64,000 nucleotides of DNA from Ciona savignyi (GCA_000149265.1 CH003266.1:453493-517492), one strand, 5' to 3'. Numbered from the stretch's first letter, positions 47,701 to 58,191 are shown. Program-made: numbers and translations. Notes: a model not told the origin generated them from the sequence alone.

Positions 47701-50700
47701 ACCCAGCGGATTAATGGGTTCAACCAAATTGAAGAAATTTTCCAATTAGACAACACATTGCAATAACTCCGGTAACCCGACAGTGGGCGCGAGGTGATCT
47801 GACGATTGCCCGTGTGTTAACCCCCTTGGTTTTCCCATTCATAGGGATAAACATGAATATCCTATTCTATCCTAATTATAGTGAAAACTCGCTGATCCAT
47901 ATTCAACGAACTAAAACTTGTTTTCCAACGATAGTGGATAGACCCTGTAATGTGGCTTTGGTGTGGGCGGTTCCGACCGACTGTGAGTCACGCAGCACGC
48001 ATTGAACAGAAAAACAGTATTTGATCTGAGATCGTGTAATCTACGTCACGCGTACTTGGGCAAACGCTTTCCGCGTTGGTCGCAATCCGAGTGGTTTACA
48101 CAGTCCGCCAAGCGTTGTCTTCCCCCCATATCCGGAAAATCTAGCCAACCGCAAGTATCCGTCGATGAGCCGACTTTGATCTATTGTCACCCACACTTGG
48201 GTCGGTCCAAGCTTTCATTGTGCTAATGTTTCCAGCACTCGGACTGTGTCCACAAACCAGTAGCAGAAACTTTTACCACGCCAGTCTCATTCACTTGTGT
48301 CGGATACTCTAATTCGTTTATCTAACATAAGCTCCGTTTCTTTGATCCCAATGCTTTATTCAGTGACATTAATGGACTTTCGGTGGCAGGGGGGGGCTTT
48401 TAAGGTGTTTATGTAAGCTAATGTGTGCGTGTTTTAGTTTTCGCCTTACAAAATTTTTAGCAGTTTTGTAATACTTGTTTTTTGTTTACCGATCCATAAA
48501 AACTGGGGAATTTCGTTTGTGATCAAACCTCGGCGTCATAAACATAGAACAATGGAAAGCCTTGAGCTACGGTTCTCTGGAAGGTATCAGATCGAATTGA
48601 AGCAAACGTAACTTCGCCACATTTTGAAATATGTTCCTGACAGCGGCGCGCTGTCTTATCAGTTGTTCTGGGGCGTTAGAACAAAAGGCGCCTGAAATAT
48701 TTCACTTTTCCATCTGTTATCGATCGTAACCAAGCAAATGTGTAGGTGGTTGGGCGTAATTGCGGGTCGCTATCTTTGTCGGAATGACAGCACTCGTATT
48801 CTGCGGTTTCGTTAGGTCGGTTGCTTTGTACGTCAAACCGACAGCGCAACAATGTTTACAACATTCTCCAAGCGCTTTGATTTCGGCTTCAAACCGAAGA
48901 CTTACGCACCGCGCCGCACCTGACCCGCTTCCATTGTTTACGTTGATATGGCTCGTCTCAGATATCGAACTTCGCCGGGCCACATCGCGTGCTACCGGAT
49001 TCCTTTGTCCGTCGAAGCTTTTAGTTCTTTGTTCCGTTCGCTGGGAATTTTAGGCGCGACCTGTTAGGAGAGGGCAGACGGCGAACTCCTGGTATCTTCC
49101 CACTTTAAACCCGCACTCGCTAATGCCGCTAATGCATTTTAGCTTTGTTCTGCTAATACACACTGTCCGCGCCAATGTTTGCGGGAACGACCGACGTAAT
49201 CCGTATGCAAGTATCCGATAATAACTCCCGGTAATTACAACCAGCAGCTGTGCAAATACAAACCGTTTTAATGGCTGTGAAAGCCTTTCCATCGTTGGTC
49301 ACAGCGGCACAATTAGCTTTGGTATAGCTTTCAATACGTTGCATAGAGTTTTGAATCTAGTTCATGATGCTATGAATAGGTGTGCTGGAAATTTACCTAA
49401 CCACCCACGTGTTCCGCTTGCTCAAGCTTTCGACCGTTTCAAAACATTCCCTGCCGGCGAAGCGGTTTCCTCAGATGACAGTTGTTTCATATTTACATCC
49501 GGATTATACCACGGCAAAGGCTTAAAAACCGTGTAGTTTAGTGTAACTGAGATGGAAAAGTTATTTCATTAAATCCAGTCATAAACTTGAACCATATTTC
49601 ATAAAAAAAACTTAACCCAATATAACCCTTTTCGTTTATGACTTCGTTTAAGAGTTTTGGATAGTACTTTGTTCTATTATTAAAATTTTGTCTAATAAAA
49701 CACTTTCCGAAACGTTTCAAAATGAACAGCGCTATATTAACTTTTTTTTCCAGCCATAAACCGTACCAACAAAATGCCCGAGTGACGTGAATCAAATTTA
49801 GTTCCGGAAACTTTATTGGATTTTCTAAAACAGTTCACTCCCATTTAGATGCCAATGTAAACCGTGCACCCAGCCAACTTGCGGTCGCAACAAGAAAGCT
49901 CAAGTAACGTTTAGAGCCGACGGAAAACCTGGTTCTTGCTGCGACGAATACAAATGCTCGAGTGGTGAGTGCGATTCGTAGCAAAATACATTTTTAAAAG
50001 AACGGTTGTGTGGTGGGACGGTTAAACCGATTGGGGCTCTTAGGAATTGGCGCTATTTTAAAACATGGAATTTTTAATTATTTTTTTACCGCCTAAGTTT
50101 CACCCCGACCGATTCATATACCGCTTTTTTTCTTTTTTTCTTTATTAGCATGCTATTTACACGTTAACCGGCGACCGGTCGAAAATGTGCACAAATGTAC
50201 GATAAAAACAGCGAGCTATCGGTATTTACATATTCTTCCTATATAAAAGCTCCTAGTGCCGACCCATTATGGGATTGAAACTTAGGCGGTAAAAAACAAT
50301 AAAAATTCCATGTTTTAAAAGCTTTTTTTGCGCGGTAAGACGTTTTCGTAGCGAGTGTAGTTTCCAACAATGACGCTCTGTGTTTTTGACCGCAGCAGAC
50401 GAAACTGGCAATGCTGGTTGCAGCGTCAACGGGACTCGTCACCCCCACGGCACGACATACAAGCGGGAGGAATGCCGAGTGTGCGAGTGTCAGAACGGCG
50501 TCAGTTACTGCGAGCGTCAACAGTGCCCAACCCGGACCTGTACACGCTTGGTTATGAAACAAGGTGCATGCTGCCCAGAATGTGATGAGGGAAAAGCGGG
50601 CCCGAAGGGTCGAATCGGTGAGTGTTTCTAGTTTTACCATTTGACACCGGATTTCTAGATTTTGTTGAAGAATTCCTTCTGAAATCAACAATAGTTTATT

Positions 50701-53700
50701 TATTTACTGATTAGTAAACTATAGTAAGGTAGGATTGGATATTCATGTTTATCCCCGTAAATGGGAAAACCAAGGGGGTTAACACATAGGCAATCGTCAG
50801 ATCACCTCGCGCCAATCGTCGGGTTACCGGAGCTATTGCAGTGTGTTGTGTATGATAGATACGTTCCTTCAATTTGGTAGAACCCATTAATTTGCTGGGT
50901 TCAGGCAATGTCCGTAAAGTGCCTTGCCCAAGCACACAACCGACTAGCTAGCGAGCAGTTTCGCATCTGCAACCTTTCACGGCGACGCACTTAACCGCTA
51001 TACCAACGGGCCGGACAAAGGTAAAACATTTAGAGACTGTACGAATCTTATTTAAAAACAAGAATATTACAATTTACTGTCAAATCAAATGTAGAAACAA
51101 AGCAACTAATTGTTTTCCAGTGGACCCGCCGTCGGTGATCCCAGCAGTAGCAATGTGTATGAGCATAGACGGACAGTCAGCTTATTCCGTGGGTGAAACC
51201 TGGTCTCCTGATCCTTGCACCAAGTGCCGATGTGCTGAGCGCGGGGAACGAATTTGCGAGGCCGCCTTTTGCTACGGTTAGTGTTTTCGCTTTTCCTGTT
51301 ATGAAAAGTACGCTTTGTTTGTGAGATGCCACAGATAAAGGTAGCAATTTAAATAGAGGCCAAATCGGACCGAGTTCATGCAATATGAACTTTCGGATTT
51401 GCCGTGAAATTGTGGGTTACGGTAATTCACGCTGCGTGTTGTTACAAAGTCAGCTATCTTCTTTATACAAAGCGGCAATTTTGGCCACTAATTTTGTCCC
51501 GAAAATTTCTCTTCAAACCCATCGTCAGAAAACGTATTGATAATTTTTTGTACCCACAACGAATTTCCAAATGTCAAAGTTCACCACTGACAGCAGTTTC
51601 GCTATCTTACGACATTCTTGACTACGACACTTCCCTCGTATTTATAGATTTCCCTTGGCAGGACGCGAGAGGATTTAACGTGCTGATGTAAATATTTATC
51701 GGATCCAAAGGAGCCTCGCGTGCCTAGCTTGTTTGTTTCGGTCGATTCTTTAATATTGAACGCGAGCCAGCACCTGCTAAAGCTAACGCATTTCTCGGTC
51801 ATGTCGCCTAAATCGCCGCGGAATGTACGAAAGTACCTGTTGTGTTAGAATAATTCCAACGCTATTGAATTCGAATTTAATGAACTCTTGCGTGCTGCAG
51901 AATAAAAGTCGCCTATCTACAGTGTCGGGTCTTTCATTACGTGTTAGGGAGCTTTTGTTCTCAGTAAGGCAACACCGAACCGTTTCCTGTCTGGTTTATC
52001 CCGCAAGGCTAATGACGTATATATAAAGATAGGAATTTCCTAAGAGCGCCAACTTAAGCCCCATCAGTCCTTAAAATCTCCTCTCGCGACCAATATCAAA
52101 TTCCGAGTCGCCAGCAAGTCACTACTATTTTTCGGTCTATTTTCGCGCCAGGAAACATAGACACATCATTACACCACCAGTTGATCTAGTTTTCGAAGAG
52201 CTGTCATTTGTACAAGGGCAAATGGGGTGTTTTTGTGTCGGGCCAACACTGGTAATGATTGATGCTATTTTTACGACAAATAGCGAGGAATTATTCAGAA
52301 TCGTTCTGCAAGCAAGAATTCGTGGAATGCGAGGCAGCAAGCTATTGCGCTCGATGAATTTCCGGAGTGAAATGTGACATGAAACGCGACGCAGCTTTTC
52401 GACGTGTTGTTGCATAAACACGAACCCTTGCGATTCTAAATCCAAGTACAACCCGGCAAATATTGCATTTCAGAAGCCTCAACAGTTACAATGGCCGTGC
52501 CAGCGTGTCCGAGTATGGACGGGTGCAGTTTAACCGATGAAGATTGTCGAGGTGGTTTTATGAAGGACAGGAACAATTGTCGAATGTGCAAGTGCATATC
52601 GGGTAAGTTATGGCCTAAACTCCCCACCAAAATCACTTAAATTTCCAATTGAAAAGCGTGCCCGTTTAAACGAATTAAACTAGTATTTTTTTTTTTTTTT
52701 TTTACCGAACCAAGTTTCGAACCCATGATGGGCTCGTCACTTAGACCGTTTTTTTGTATAGATCAATATATGTATCGGTCGTGCTAACAATTCGGCCACA
52801 CAAGCGTATAATTAAACCAGGTATTAAGACTTTCCTATGTGTTCACGTTTTACCTTGCACAGTCGGCGGAGGCGAGGGAAACTGCCCAAGCATGACGAAG
52901 TGCGCACTGAAGTGTGCTCGCGGTTTCCAGCGAGATGATTCAGGCTGTGAAACCTGTGCTTGCCTCCAGCGACCTCGCAAATGTAAGGAGCTTACTGCGT
53001 GTATCAAGCAATGTCCCTATGGATACCGGTAAGTCGGATAAAAAAACAGTTTAATTTTGTTTACAATTTGTTGTTAATAAAATTACTGCATGTATCAAGA
53101 AATGTTCCTATAGCTACCGGTAAGTTGGATACAAAAATCCAGTTTGTTTACAATGTGTTATGATAAATCATAGTTTAGCAAAAAATGATTTCTCTTTCTA
53201 CGTACACACCATTATAATTGTAATTACATGTGTATTTCCTTTATTTAATTTATTGCTTTTTTAGACGTGTTCTAACGACTGTCGTTTTGCCTATTTTCCC
53301 GTTTTTCAATTTTTTATCAACACCTGCTTCGTGTTTTCATCGTGGAAACAAAAAATAAACTAAATATAACCATACAAAACTAACCCCCCCCAAGTCAAAC
53401 CAGGACCCACTAAATTCCTCGCCCAGGTACAAAACAACTAAACTACTTTTGTCACAGTGAAATTATTTTCACACTTTTTGTTTTGATTTGAACAGACTCA
53501 ACAAGAAGGGTTGTGATCGGTGCAAATGCAGGAGATGTCAACCAATGGATTCCTGTGATAAGGAATGCACGTTCGGATTATCTGTCAACAACTACGGCTG
53601 TGATATATGTAAATGCAAAGGTGCGTTTTTCTATCGCTTTTTTTATTTTGTACAGGACATTCGTAAAGAGGCAACGCTAAAGGGAGGGAAAGCGGGAAGG

Positions 53701-56700
53701 AGGAAAATTGTCCACTAAAACTATGGAAATTATTTTTAACCTTATCTTAAACACTAATCTCAACACCAGAAATAACAACAACTCCAACCCCATGTTTAAA
53801 ATTAACTCTAATGACTTAATATTCATTTTAGTGAGCAGTTTCCCTCCACCTTCCCGCTTTCCCTCCTTTTAGTTTTTCCCTTGCATGGTAGTAGCGGACA
53901 AATTACACTGGCTATGTGGTCAATATTTTTTTATTAATCTAGCTATGTGGTCTTAATCTAGCTAATTTTATTAATCTATCTATGCGGCTATGTGGTATTA
54001 ATCTAGCTATGTGGTCATTCATTTTTTACCCAAAAATGAGGTGTTTTTAAAAGTTCCATCTAAAAATGGGGCCTATTTAAAATATCCTCAAAAAATGTTA
54101 TTTTTTTGGAAGGTTCGGCGATTGCGCTTCCCTCCCCCGAAAAGGCGGCTACGCACTCATGCGCGGATGATTCGATCGACCGAAGAAGAGACGACGGTGA
54201 AACATGGAGCAGCGATTGCTTCATCTGCGTGTGTCGTGGAGGCGATGTGATGTGTGACGCAATCAAGTGTCCGGTGCCTGCTTGCGAAAACCCGGTCCTA
54301 CGAGAGGGCGACTGCTGCGCTTCATGTGCAGGTAATTTGCAAAGTTTTAAAATATAAATTTAAATAAATGGTTAACGCCGGTAAATAAATTTCGCTGGTA
54401 AATAAAATTTTCGCCGGTGAATAAATTTCAAATAGCGTATGTCGTGTGGCCGAGTGTTTAACGCGACAGATACCTATACCGACTACTAATAAAAAGCGGT
54501 GTTAGCAACGAACCCAATATGGGTTCGAAACTAAGCCTGGTAAAAAAAAGTTTTAAATAGCATATGTCGTGTGGCCGAATGGTAAATGCGCCCGATACAT
54601 ATATATACTTGGCCGGTAATCAAGTCCAAAACGGTTTTAGTAAACCAAAACTTACAAATCTAACCAGCCGAATAGTGCAAGTACAAGAGGCATTAAGGTT
54701 TTATTCTTAGAAAATTAAAGCACATATCGATGCAATAGATTTTTTATCTTTAAATTAATTTACCTTAACGCTGGAGACTAAATTTGACTGTATCTCTTTC
54801 AGAGTCTTTAAATTTGACTCTTACGTTCTCTTTCAGAGCCCAACCCGGAATCGTCTTCGCTTGTACCGCAATCCCTGTCATGTCAAGAACCTGGTGGCAA
54901 TTGGTTTGTGGAGGGCGAGACTTGGAAGGTCAGCGAATGCACCTCATGTATTTGCCACAGTGGACTCGTGATGTGTACTTCGTTTAAATGTCCAGCAACA
55001 AACTGCATGCACCCTGTGCTTCATCCTGGCGAATGCTGCCCCAAGTGTCCAGGTGACTTACTTGACATGTTATTTCTATGACAAATTTACTGCGTCCTTT
55101 GTACGACGATAGTCGAAGCAAAAACTAACCTAATAAAACCGTGTTTCATTTTATGACTGTTCGGAATATATTTTTAGTCTTGTTTTAACCGAAATCTTTG
55201 TATTCGTTAATATGTACGTAGTGCACAGTTATAATTACATTTCCATATAATCAGTCGCCATTTGTTTACGCATTTAACCTTGCAAGGTGCGAGGCTTACT
55301 GCAGCATTTTATTTTTACGTACCGAGTATAACCAACTGTTCAGTATAATGAACTGTATAATAATTATCCCATCCTATCCTAACCAACTGTTTAGTATAAT
55401 TTACTGTATAAGAATTATCCTATCCTTATCCCAACTTTTCTGAAATCGTTTCTCATTCTTCAAGCGTTTGCTGGCAGTCTCAATATTGCTTCACTCGGTC
55501 CGTCTTGCAAACTGGATAGCGGCAAGATGTTCAAAAGTGGAGATTCGTGGAAGTCCGATCCTTGTACTAGCCACGCTTGTCTGGGAGGAGCTATACAGTA
55601 AGCATCAGTTTATTAAAATATATCTGAACTTCTATATTTTAACGGTTTATTAAAAACATTTATTGAAAAATAAGGAAAATTTGAACCGCTATATTTTAAC
55701 GGTTTATTAAAAATCATTTATTAAAAAATAAGGGAAATCTAAATCGCTATATTTTAATGGTTTATTAAAAATCATTTATTAAAAAATAAGGAAAATCTGA
55801 ACCTATATATATTAACGCTTTATTTAAAAAACATTTATTGAAAAACAAGGAAAATCCGAATCTCTATATTTCAACGGTTTATTAAAAAAACATTTATTAA
55901 AAAATAAGGAAAATCGGAACCGCTATATTTTATATATTTTAACGGTTTAAAACATATTGCCAACTTGAACTTTGTGGTTGTGAAACTGTTTCCGAACTGA
56001 TCTTTCTGTTGCAGGAATTTCAGTGTGCAGTGTCCACAAAACCACGGTTGTGTTTCCCCTGTGCGAATGCGAGACCAATGTTGCCCAACGTGCCTTGGTA
56101 AGAATATTGTTGACCAAGAAACCCGCATCTATTAATCCGCTTTCGTTTGTAGGTTCCGCTGCTCGGCATAAAAATTGCAACGCGAATGAGACAGTGTACC
56201 GCGACGGGGAACTGTGGAACGACGCCGATAAACCATGCGTAAAGTGCCGGTGCGTGGACGGCGACATTCAGTGCTACCACCCGATGTGTGACCCTCTGCC
56301 CTCAAACTGCCCGACGGTCTTCCGGAGAGAGGGCGCATGTTGCGACGAATGTAAACTCCTAGAGTCGCAGCCCCCATACGAGATCGACTCCCCTGACACG
56401 ACCACAACCATCAGCACGACCGCTGCTCCGAGTACTATTGGCGTCAACTGGTTAACAATGGTGTTAGCGATTGGAGCGATTTGCATTGTGGTCGTTTGTC
56501 TGCTGGTTGTCATCACGAGAATGAAGAAACGCTGCTCAACCGGCCACCTACACAAGGCAAAGGTAATAAATTTATTACTTGTTTTTAGACGTGTTCTAAG
56601 GACTGTCGTTTTGCCTTTTTTCCCCGTTTTAAAATTTTTTTTTCAGAAGTCCTGATTTATGTTTTCATCGTGGAAACAAAAACTAAAATAAATTTATTCT

Positions 56701-57185
56701 GAATTGCAATGATAATTAAATTCACCATATACACAAGCCAAATGTAATAAATTCATTCTGAATTGCAATGATAATTAATTCCAACCATATACACAAGCCA
56801 AAGGTAATAAATTCATTCTGAATTGCAATGATAATTAATTCCAACCATATACACAAGGCGAAGGCAATATTTTTTTAATATCCACGCAAGCTGAAAGCAA
56901 ATAATTTAAACATCTGGATAAGGCAAATATAATTAACGTAAATTGCCATAGTAAAAACGCCATAATAAATCATTTCAGTCAATATTATTTTTAAAAACAT
57001 CTGGAAGCTTTATTTTACGACCCAGACAGTTCTAAATTTAGCTTTTCTCATTACAGTACACATCCGGGACATCAAAGGCTGCCTCGGCAGAGCGCACGAT
57101 GTCCACCGCGTCTGCGCGCAACATCATCGATTCCACATCTTCCGAGGGCGAGCGGAAACGCTCCAAACTTCTCCGATGCGTATGA
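37527..57185 (+). CDS. CRIM1: CRIM1-like transmembrane protein, complete gene (17 exons)
   Basis: Exons: 37527-37678, 38552-38697, 41556-41708, 46361-46606, 47461-47590, 49849-49964, 50396-50617, 52474-52602 and so on, detailed in the block entries below. The joined frame is open for 976 codons, against about 1036 in human CRIM1. Domain order is signal peptide, IGFBP-type domain, Cys-rich segments, two VWC repeats (the second incomplete), four antistasin repeats, four VWC repeats, one membrane helix and a short cytoplasmic tail, which is the CRIM1 order. In vertebrates CRIM1 is a type I membrane protein that binds BMPs and tethers growth factors at the cell surface. Almost all introns are phase 1, as usual for shuffled extracellular modules. 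Every splice junction was read by eye. Confidence 0.93.
37696..37816 (+). mobile_element. SINE-1 just after the exon 1 donor (copy B)
   Basis: Same insertion as in copy A with the flanking aagtaaattcgat repeats, so it predates the split of the copies. Confidence 0.9.
38709..39225 (+). repeat. Tandem array of 4 SINE-1 units in CRIM1 intron 2 (copy B)
   Basis: Four units begin near 38724, 38853, 38985 and 39112 with the same aaacttgcacgcc spacer, just after the exon 2 donor. The unit length is about 130 bp. Confidence 0.9.
41709..43178. other. Start of CRIM1 intron 3 (copy B)
   Basis: Almost identical to 15278-16746. No gene or RNA recognised. Confidence 0.5.
43196..43419 (-). mobile_element. 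SINE-1 with internal 42-bp expansion (copy B)
   Basis: Same element with the same 17-bp target duplication (43179-43195 and 43420-43436) and the same number of units. Confidence 0.9.
44226..44354 (+). repeat. Repeat family 3 (copy B)
   Basis: Counterpart of the element at 17800, with small changes at its 5' end. Confidence 0.8.
44365..44482 (-). repeat. SINE-1 (copy B, intron 3)
   Basis: Counterpart of 17933-18052. Confidence 0.85.
45089..45202. promoter_or_regulatory. Two perfect CRE palindromes in CRIM1 intron 3
   Basis: TGACGTCA at 45089-45096 and 45195-45202, about 3.4 kb downstream of exon 3. Confidence 0.4.
45248..46360. other. CRIM1 intron 3 beyond the duplication
   Basis: Unique sequence starting exactly where copy A meets the gap. 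It contains a MITE-like segment (about 45845-46025) and a minus-strand SINE-1 at 46146-46245 (gttaaccattcggccacaca). Confidence 0.6.
46146..46245 (-). repeat. SINE-1 in CRIM1 intron 3
   Basis: Minus-strand copy with B box gcttagtttcgaacccc and head gcgttaaccattcggccaca, about 115 bp before exon 4. Confidence 0.8.
46361..49964 (+). CDS. CRIM1: CRIM1 exons 4-6: Cys-rich segments
   Basis: Exon 4 (46361-46606) encodes SPRCPEDSEIVEGYVPPGQC, CCPTASRCEC and CCDEYECRP, very close to vertebrate CRIM1. Its donor must be gttggt at 46607, because only this gives the phase needed by exon 5; the nearby gtaaat at 46611 is out of frame. Exon 5 (47461-47590, donor gtacgt) encodes VRCALYPLTSVTCPSDSVAV and QCCPGDP. 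Exon 6 (49849-49964) encodes CQCKPCTQPTCG and GKPGSCCDEYKC. Confidence 0.88.
46680..46797 (-). repeat. Repeat family 3 in CRIM1 intron 4
   Basis: Minus-strand copy from tagtttagtttttttttttg to acagtcgttagaacacgtct. Confidence 0.85.
46800..47460. other. CRIM1 intron 4, remainder
   Basis: AT-rich. Short repeats of caatcaatacc and catttatacaag flavour lie next to the family 3 copy; nothing else is recognised. Confidence 0.45.
47600..47875 (+). repeat. SINE-2 in CRIM1 intron 5
   Basis: Full element starting 10 bp after the exon 5 donor: head ggttagtctagtggtttagt, core tgtgtccttgggcaaacc with a short deletion, tail atcctattctatcc. Confidence 0.9.
47880..49848. other. CRIM1 intron 5, remainder
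   Basis: Relatively GC-rich intron. Several frames are open on both strands but lack domains or splice context. It could include regulatory sequence. Confidence 0.45.
50052..50322. repeat. Inverted repeat in CRIM1 intron 6
   Basis: Arms of about 45 bp, 50052-50098 and 50276-50322, are near-perfect inverted copies (aaaacatggaatttttaatt; accgcctaagtttca). They flank degenerate SINE-1 pieces. It looks like a fold-back element, 75 bp before exon 7. Confidence 0.75.
50396..51276 (+). CDS. CRIM1: CRIM1 exons 7-8: VWC 1 and a half VWC 2
   Basis: Exon 7 (50396 or 50399 to 50617) is a whole VWC repeat: YKREECRVCECQNG, then GACCPECDE. Its acceptor is a tandem NAG NAG (cgcagcag), and both choices keep the frame. 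Exon 8 (51121-51276) encodes CMSIDGQSAYSVGETW, DPCTKCRC and ICEAAFC but ends before the usual CCPxC half. No exon supplying it is visible in the intron 51277-52473, so VWC 2 appears truncated. Confidence 0.88.
50727..51018 (-). repeat. SINE-2 in CRIM1 intron 7
   Basis: Minus-strand full element: ggatattcatgtttatcccc at one end and accaacgggccggac at the other. Confidence 0.9.
51277..52473. other. CRIM1 intron 8
   Basis: Searched for a small phase 1-1 exon with a CCxxC motif that would complete VWC 2; none seen. No repeats recognised. Confidence 0.5.
52474..53620 (+). CDS. CRIM1: CRIM1 exons 9-11: four antistasin-type repeats
   Basis: Exon 9 (52474-52602) encodes repeat 1 (CSLTDEDCRGGFMKDRNNC, MCKC). 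Exon 10 (52863-53028) encodes repeat 2 (CARGFQRDDSGCETCAC) and the first half of repeat 3 (CIKQCPYGYR). Exon 11 (53496-53620) encodes the rest of repeat 3 (KKGCDRCKC) and repeat 4 (CTFGLSVNNYGCDICKC). Antistasin repeats resemble leech protease inhibitors; inhibitory activity in CRIM1 is not implied. The break inside repeat 3 uses phase 2. Confidence 0.92.
52686..52808 (-). repeat. SINE-1 in CRIM1 intron 9
   Basis: Poly(T) of 18, then accgaaccaagtttcgaacc and caattcggccacac. It ends about 55 bp before exon 10. Confidence 0.9.
53029..53170 (+). repeat. Partial tandem duplication of the exon 10 end with a second donor
   Basis: The last 30-odd bases of exon 10 and its donor recur 91 bp downstream (ttactgcatgtatcaagaaa, then ctaccggtaagttgg, donor at 53120). 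Using the second donor would add an immediate TAA in frame. Confidence 0.8.
53262..53365 (+). repeat. Repeat family 3 in CRIM1 intron 10
   Basis: Body gttctaacgactgtcgtttt through ttttcatcgtggaaac and a short aaataaacta tail. Confidence 0.85.
53678..53873. mobile_element. MITE-like element in CRIM1 intron 11
   Basis: Terminal inverted repeats of about 40 bp: aaagggagggaaagcgggaa at the left and ttcccgctttccctcctttt at the right. A related segment lies near 45845-46025. Confidence 0.7.
53880..54112. repeat. Short imperfect repeats before exon 12
   Basis: Three to four copies of a ctatgtggtc and ttaatctagct motif at 53910-54020, then gene-free sequence to the acceptor. Confidence 0.6.
54113..56562 (+). 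CDS. CRIM1: CRIM1 exons 12-16: VWC 3-6 and membrane helix
   Basis: VWC 3 is exon 12 (54113-54331: GETWSSDCFICVCRGGDVMC, GDCCASC). VWC 4 is exon 13 (54837-55052: GETWKVSECTSCICHSG, GECCPKC). VWC 5 is split over exons 14 (55465-55597) and 15 (56015-56097). It reads CTSHAC where the family has CxxCxC, so one Cys is missing, but it keeps QCCPTC. Exon 16 (56153-56562) holds VWC 6 (CVKCRCVDGDIQC, GACCDEC), a Thr-rich stalk and a helix from about WLTMVLAIGAICIVVV to LLVVI, followed by the stop-transfer RMKKR. Confidence 0.92.
54438..54610 (+). repeat. SINE-1 plus a truncated second copy in CRIM1 intron 12
   Basis: The first copy has gtggccgagtgtttaacgcg and the B box atgggttcgaaactaagcc. The second copy (gtggccgaatggtaaatgcg) is cut after about 45 bp. 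Similar tcaaatagcgtatg and ttaaatagcatatg lie before each. Confidence 0.85.
55620..55952. repeat. ~61-bp tandem repeat in CRIM1 intron 14
   Basis: About five units with core tattttaacggtttattaaa and aacatttattaaaaaataag fill most of the intron. Confidence 0.85.
56583..56693 (+). repeat. Repeat family 3 in CRIM1 intron 16
   Basis: Starts about 20 bp after the exon 16 donor: gtgttctaaggactgtcgtt through tttcatcgtggaaac. Confidence 0.85.
56682..56868. repeat. 60-bp tandem repeat in CRIM1 intron 16
   Basis: Three units with attctgaattgcaatgataa and accatatacacaagcc. Confidence 0.85.
57057..57185 (+). CDS. CRIM1: CRIM1 exon 17: cytoplasmic tail and stop
   Basis: Acceptor attacag joins in phase 0 to exon 16. 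The exon encodes 42 residues rich in Ser, Thr and Arg (TSGTSKAASAERTMST, SSEGERKRSKLLRCV) and ends at TGA, 57183-57185. The tail is shorter than the vertebrate one and shows no motif I recognise. Confidence 0.8.
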   Translation, partial: YTSGTSKAASAERTMSTASARNIIDSTSSEGERKRSKLLRCV

Positions 57186-58191
57186 ACACTGACGCGGTGT
57201 AAAGAACGGTCCGGAATCGCTACACGCGGAGTAGTACAGCTTAGTCGTAAAGCGAGGCGCCAGCACACGGGTTCAGTGGGTGCCCTTTCTTCCCTTCGCA
57301 TGTTTATTTAAGATTTACACATAACCGCATTACGATCGTCCATGACGAGAAAAATGTTTTATTTTCTTACTCGCCCGATTTATCTTTATAAAAGCTTTAA
57401 ATAAGCAGCTGGCTTTCTGCATATTTCCTTGTATTTCGCTGGGCTCTTTTGGCAACGGCTCTTTTTTTGTGTATCGTGCGCTTCGTCGCCATTGTGGGAA
57501 TTACTGTCGCTACAGTCAACTTGAAACACTTAAACATTATTTATTACATCGTCATCTTAGATTTCTATTTAAACTAGTTACGCTTCCATTGTGGTATATA
57601 GTAATCGTATTTAAATTCATTGACATTGGGAATTCTTAGCCCGACAATCGTCGAATTTGACTTAAAATTAGTGAAGAAAAGTTTTGCATTGTTGTAGATG
57701 ATGCCAAGATTGATATATTCCCTTTTAGCCTTACTTAGTGCCACTTATATTGTGAAGCAGAACTGACCTGACTATTGCCGGAAAGATGTAGCGCCTTTTT
57801 AATCATAGATAGTTAGAATCACTGTGAATGGCAGGAACGTTGTTGTCATTTAACGGTAACCGTTTGTGAGTCGTATCGACCGTATAAATGGTGTTTACGA
57901 GAAAGCTTTCTTACCAAAACCTTGATGGTGGGACTTCATACGCCAATCAATATTTAAAACCTGACTACCCGACACAAATGACAAACTCCAGTGCTTTGAC
58001 ATGTAACGAAACAAATTATATATATTATGTACAAGCATACTTTCTGATTTATTTCGACGTGCGTGCAGTTTACCCGCCAGCTTCGTTTATGATGTAATAA
58101 TTGCACCGCTTTTGCAAAGTTATATGTGAGCGTGTATACTGATGACGTTTGTCCAAATGGCGTTTATTTTAATAGATGCATTAGTAATAAA
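57186..58191 (+). other. CRIM1 3' region with candidate poly(A) signal
   Basis: The first canonical AATAAA after the stop that I noted is at 58186-58191, giving a 3' UTR of about 1 kb. An earlier non-canonical signal is possible. No conserved frame. Confidence 0.45.

Noticed and set aside
50239-50691. 150-codon frame on the minus strand
   Set aside because: It is the antisense shadow of CRIM1 exon 7; the plus strand carries a clear VWC repeat with consensus splice sites.
56132-56555. Long minus-strand frames around 56.0-56.6 kb
   Set aside because: Shadows of CRIM1 exon 16, where the plus strand encodes VWC 6 and the membrane helix.
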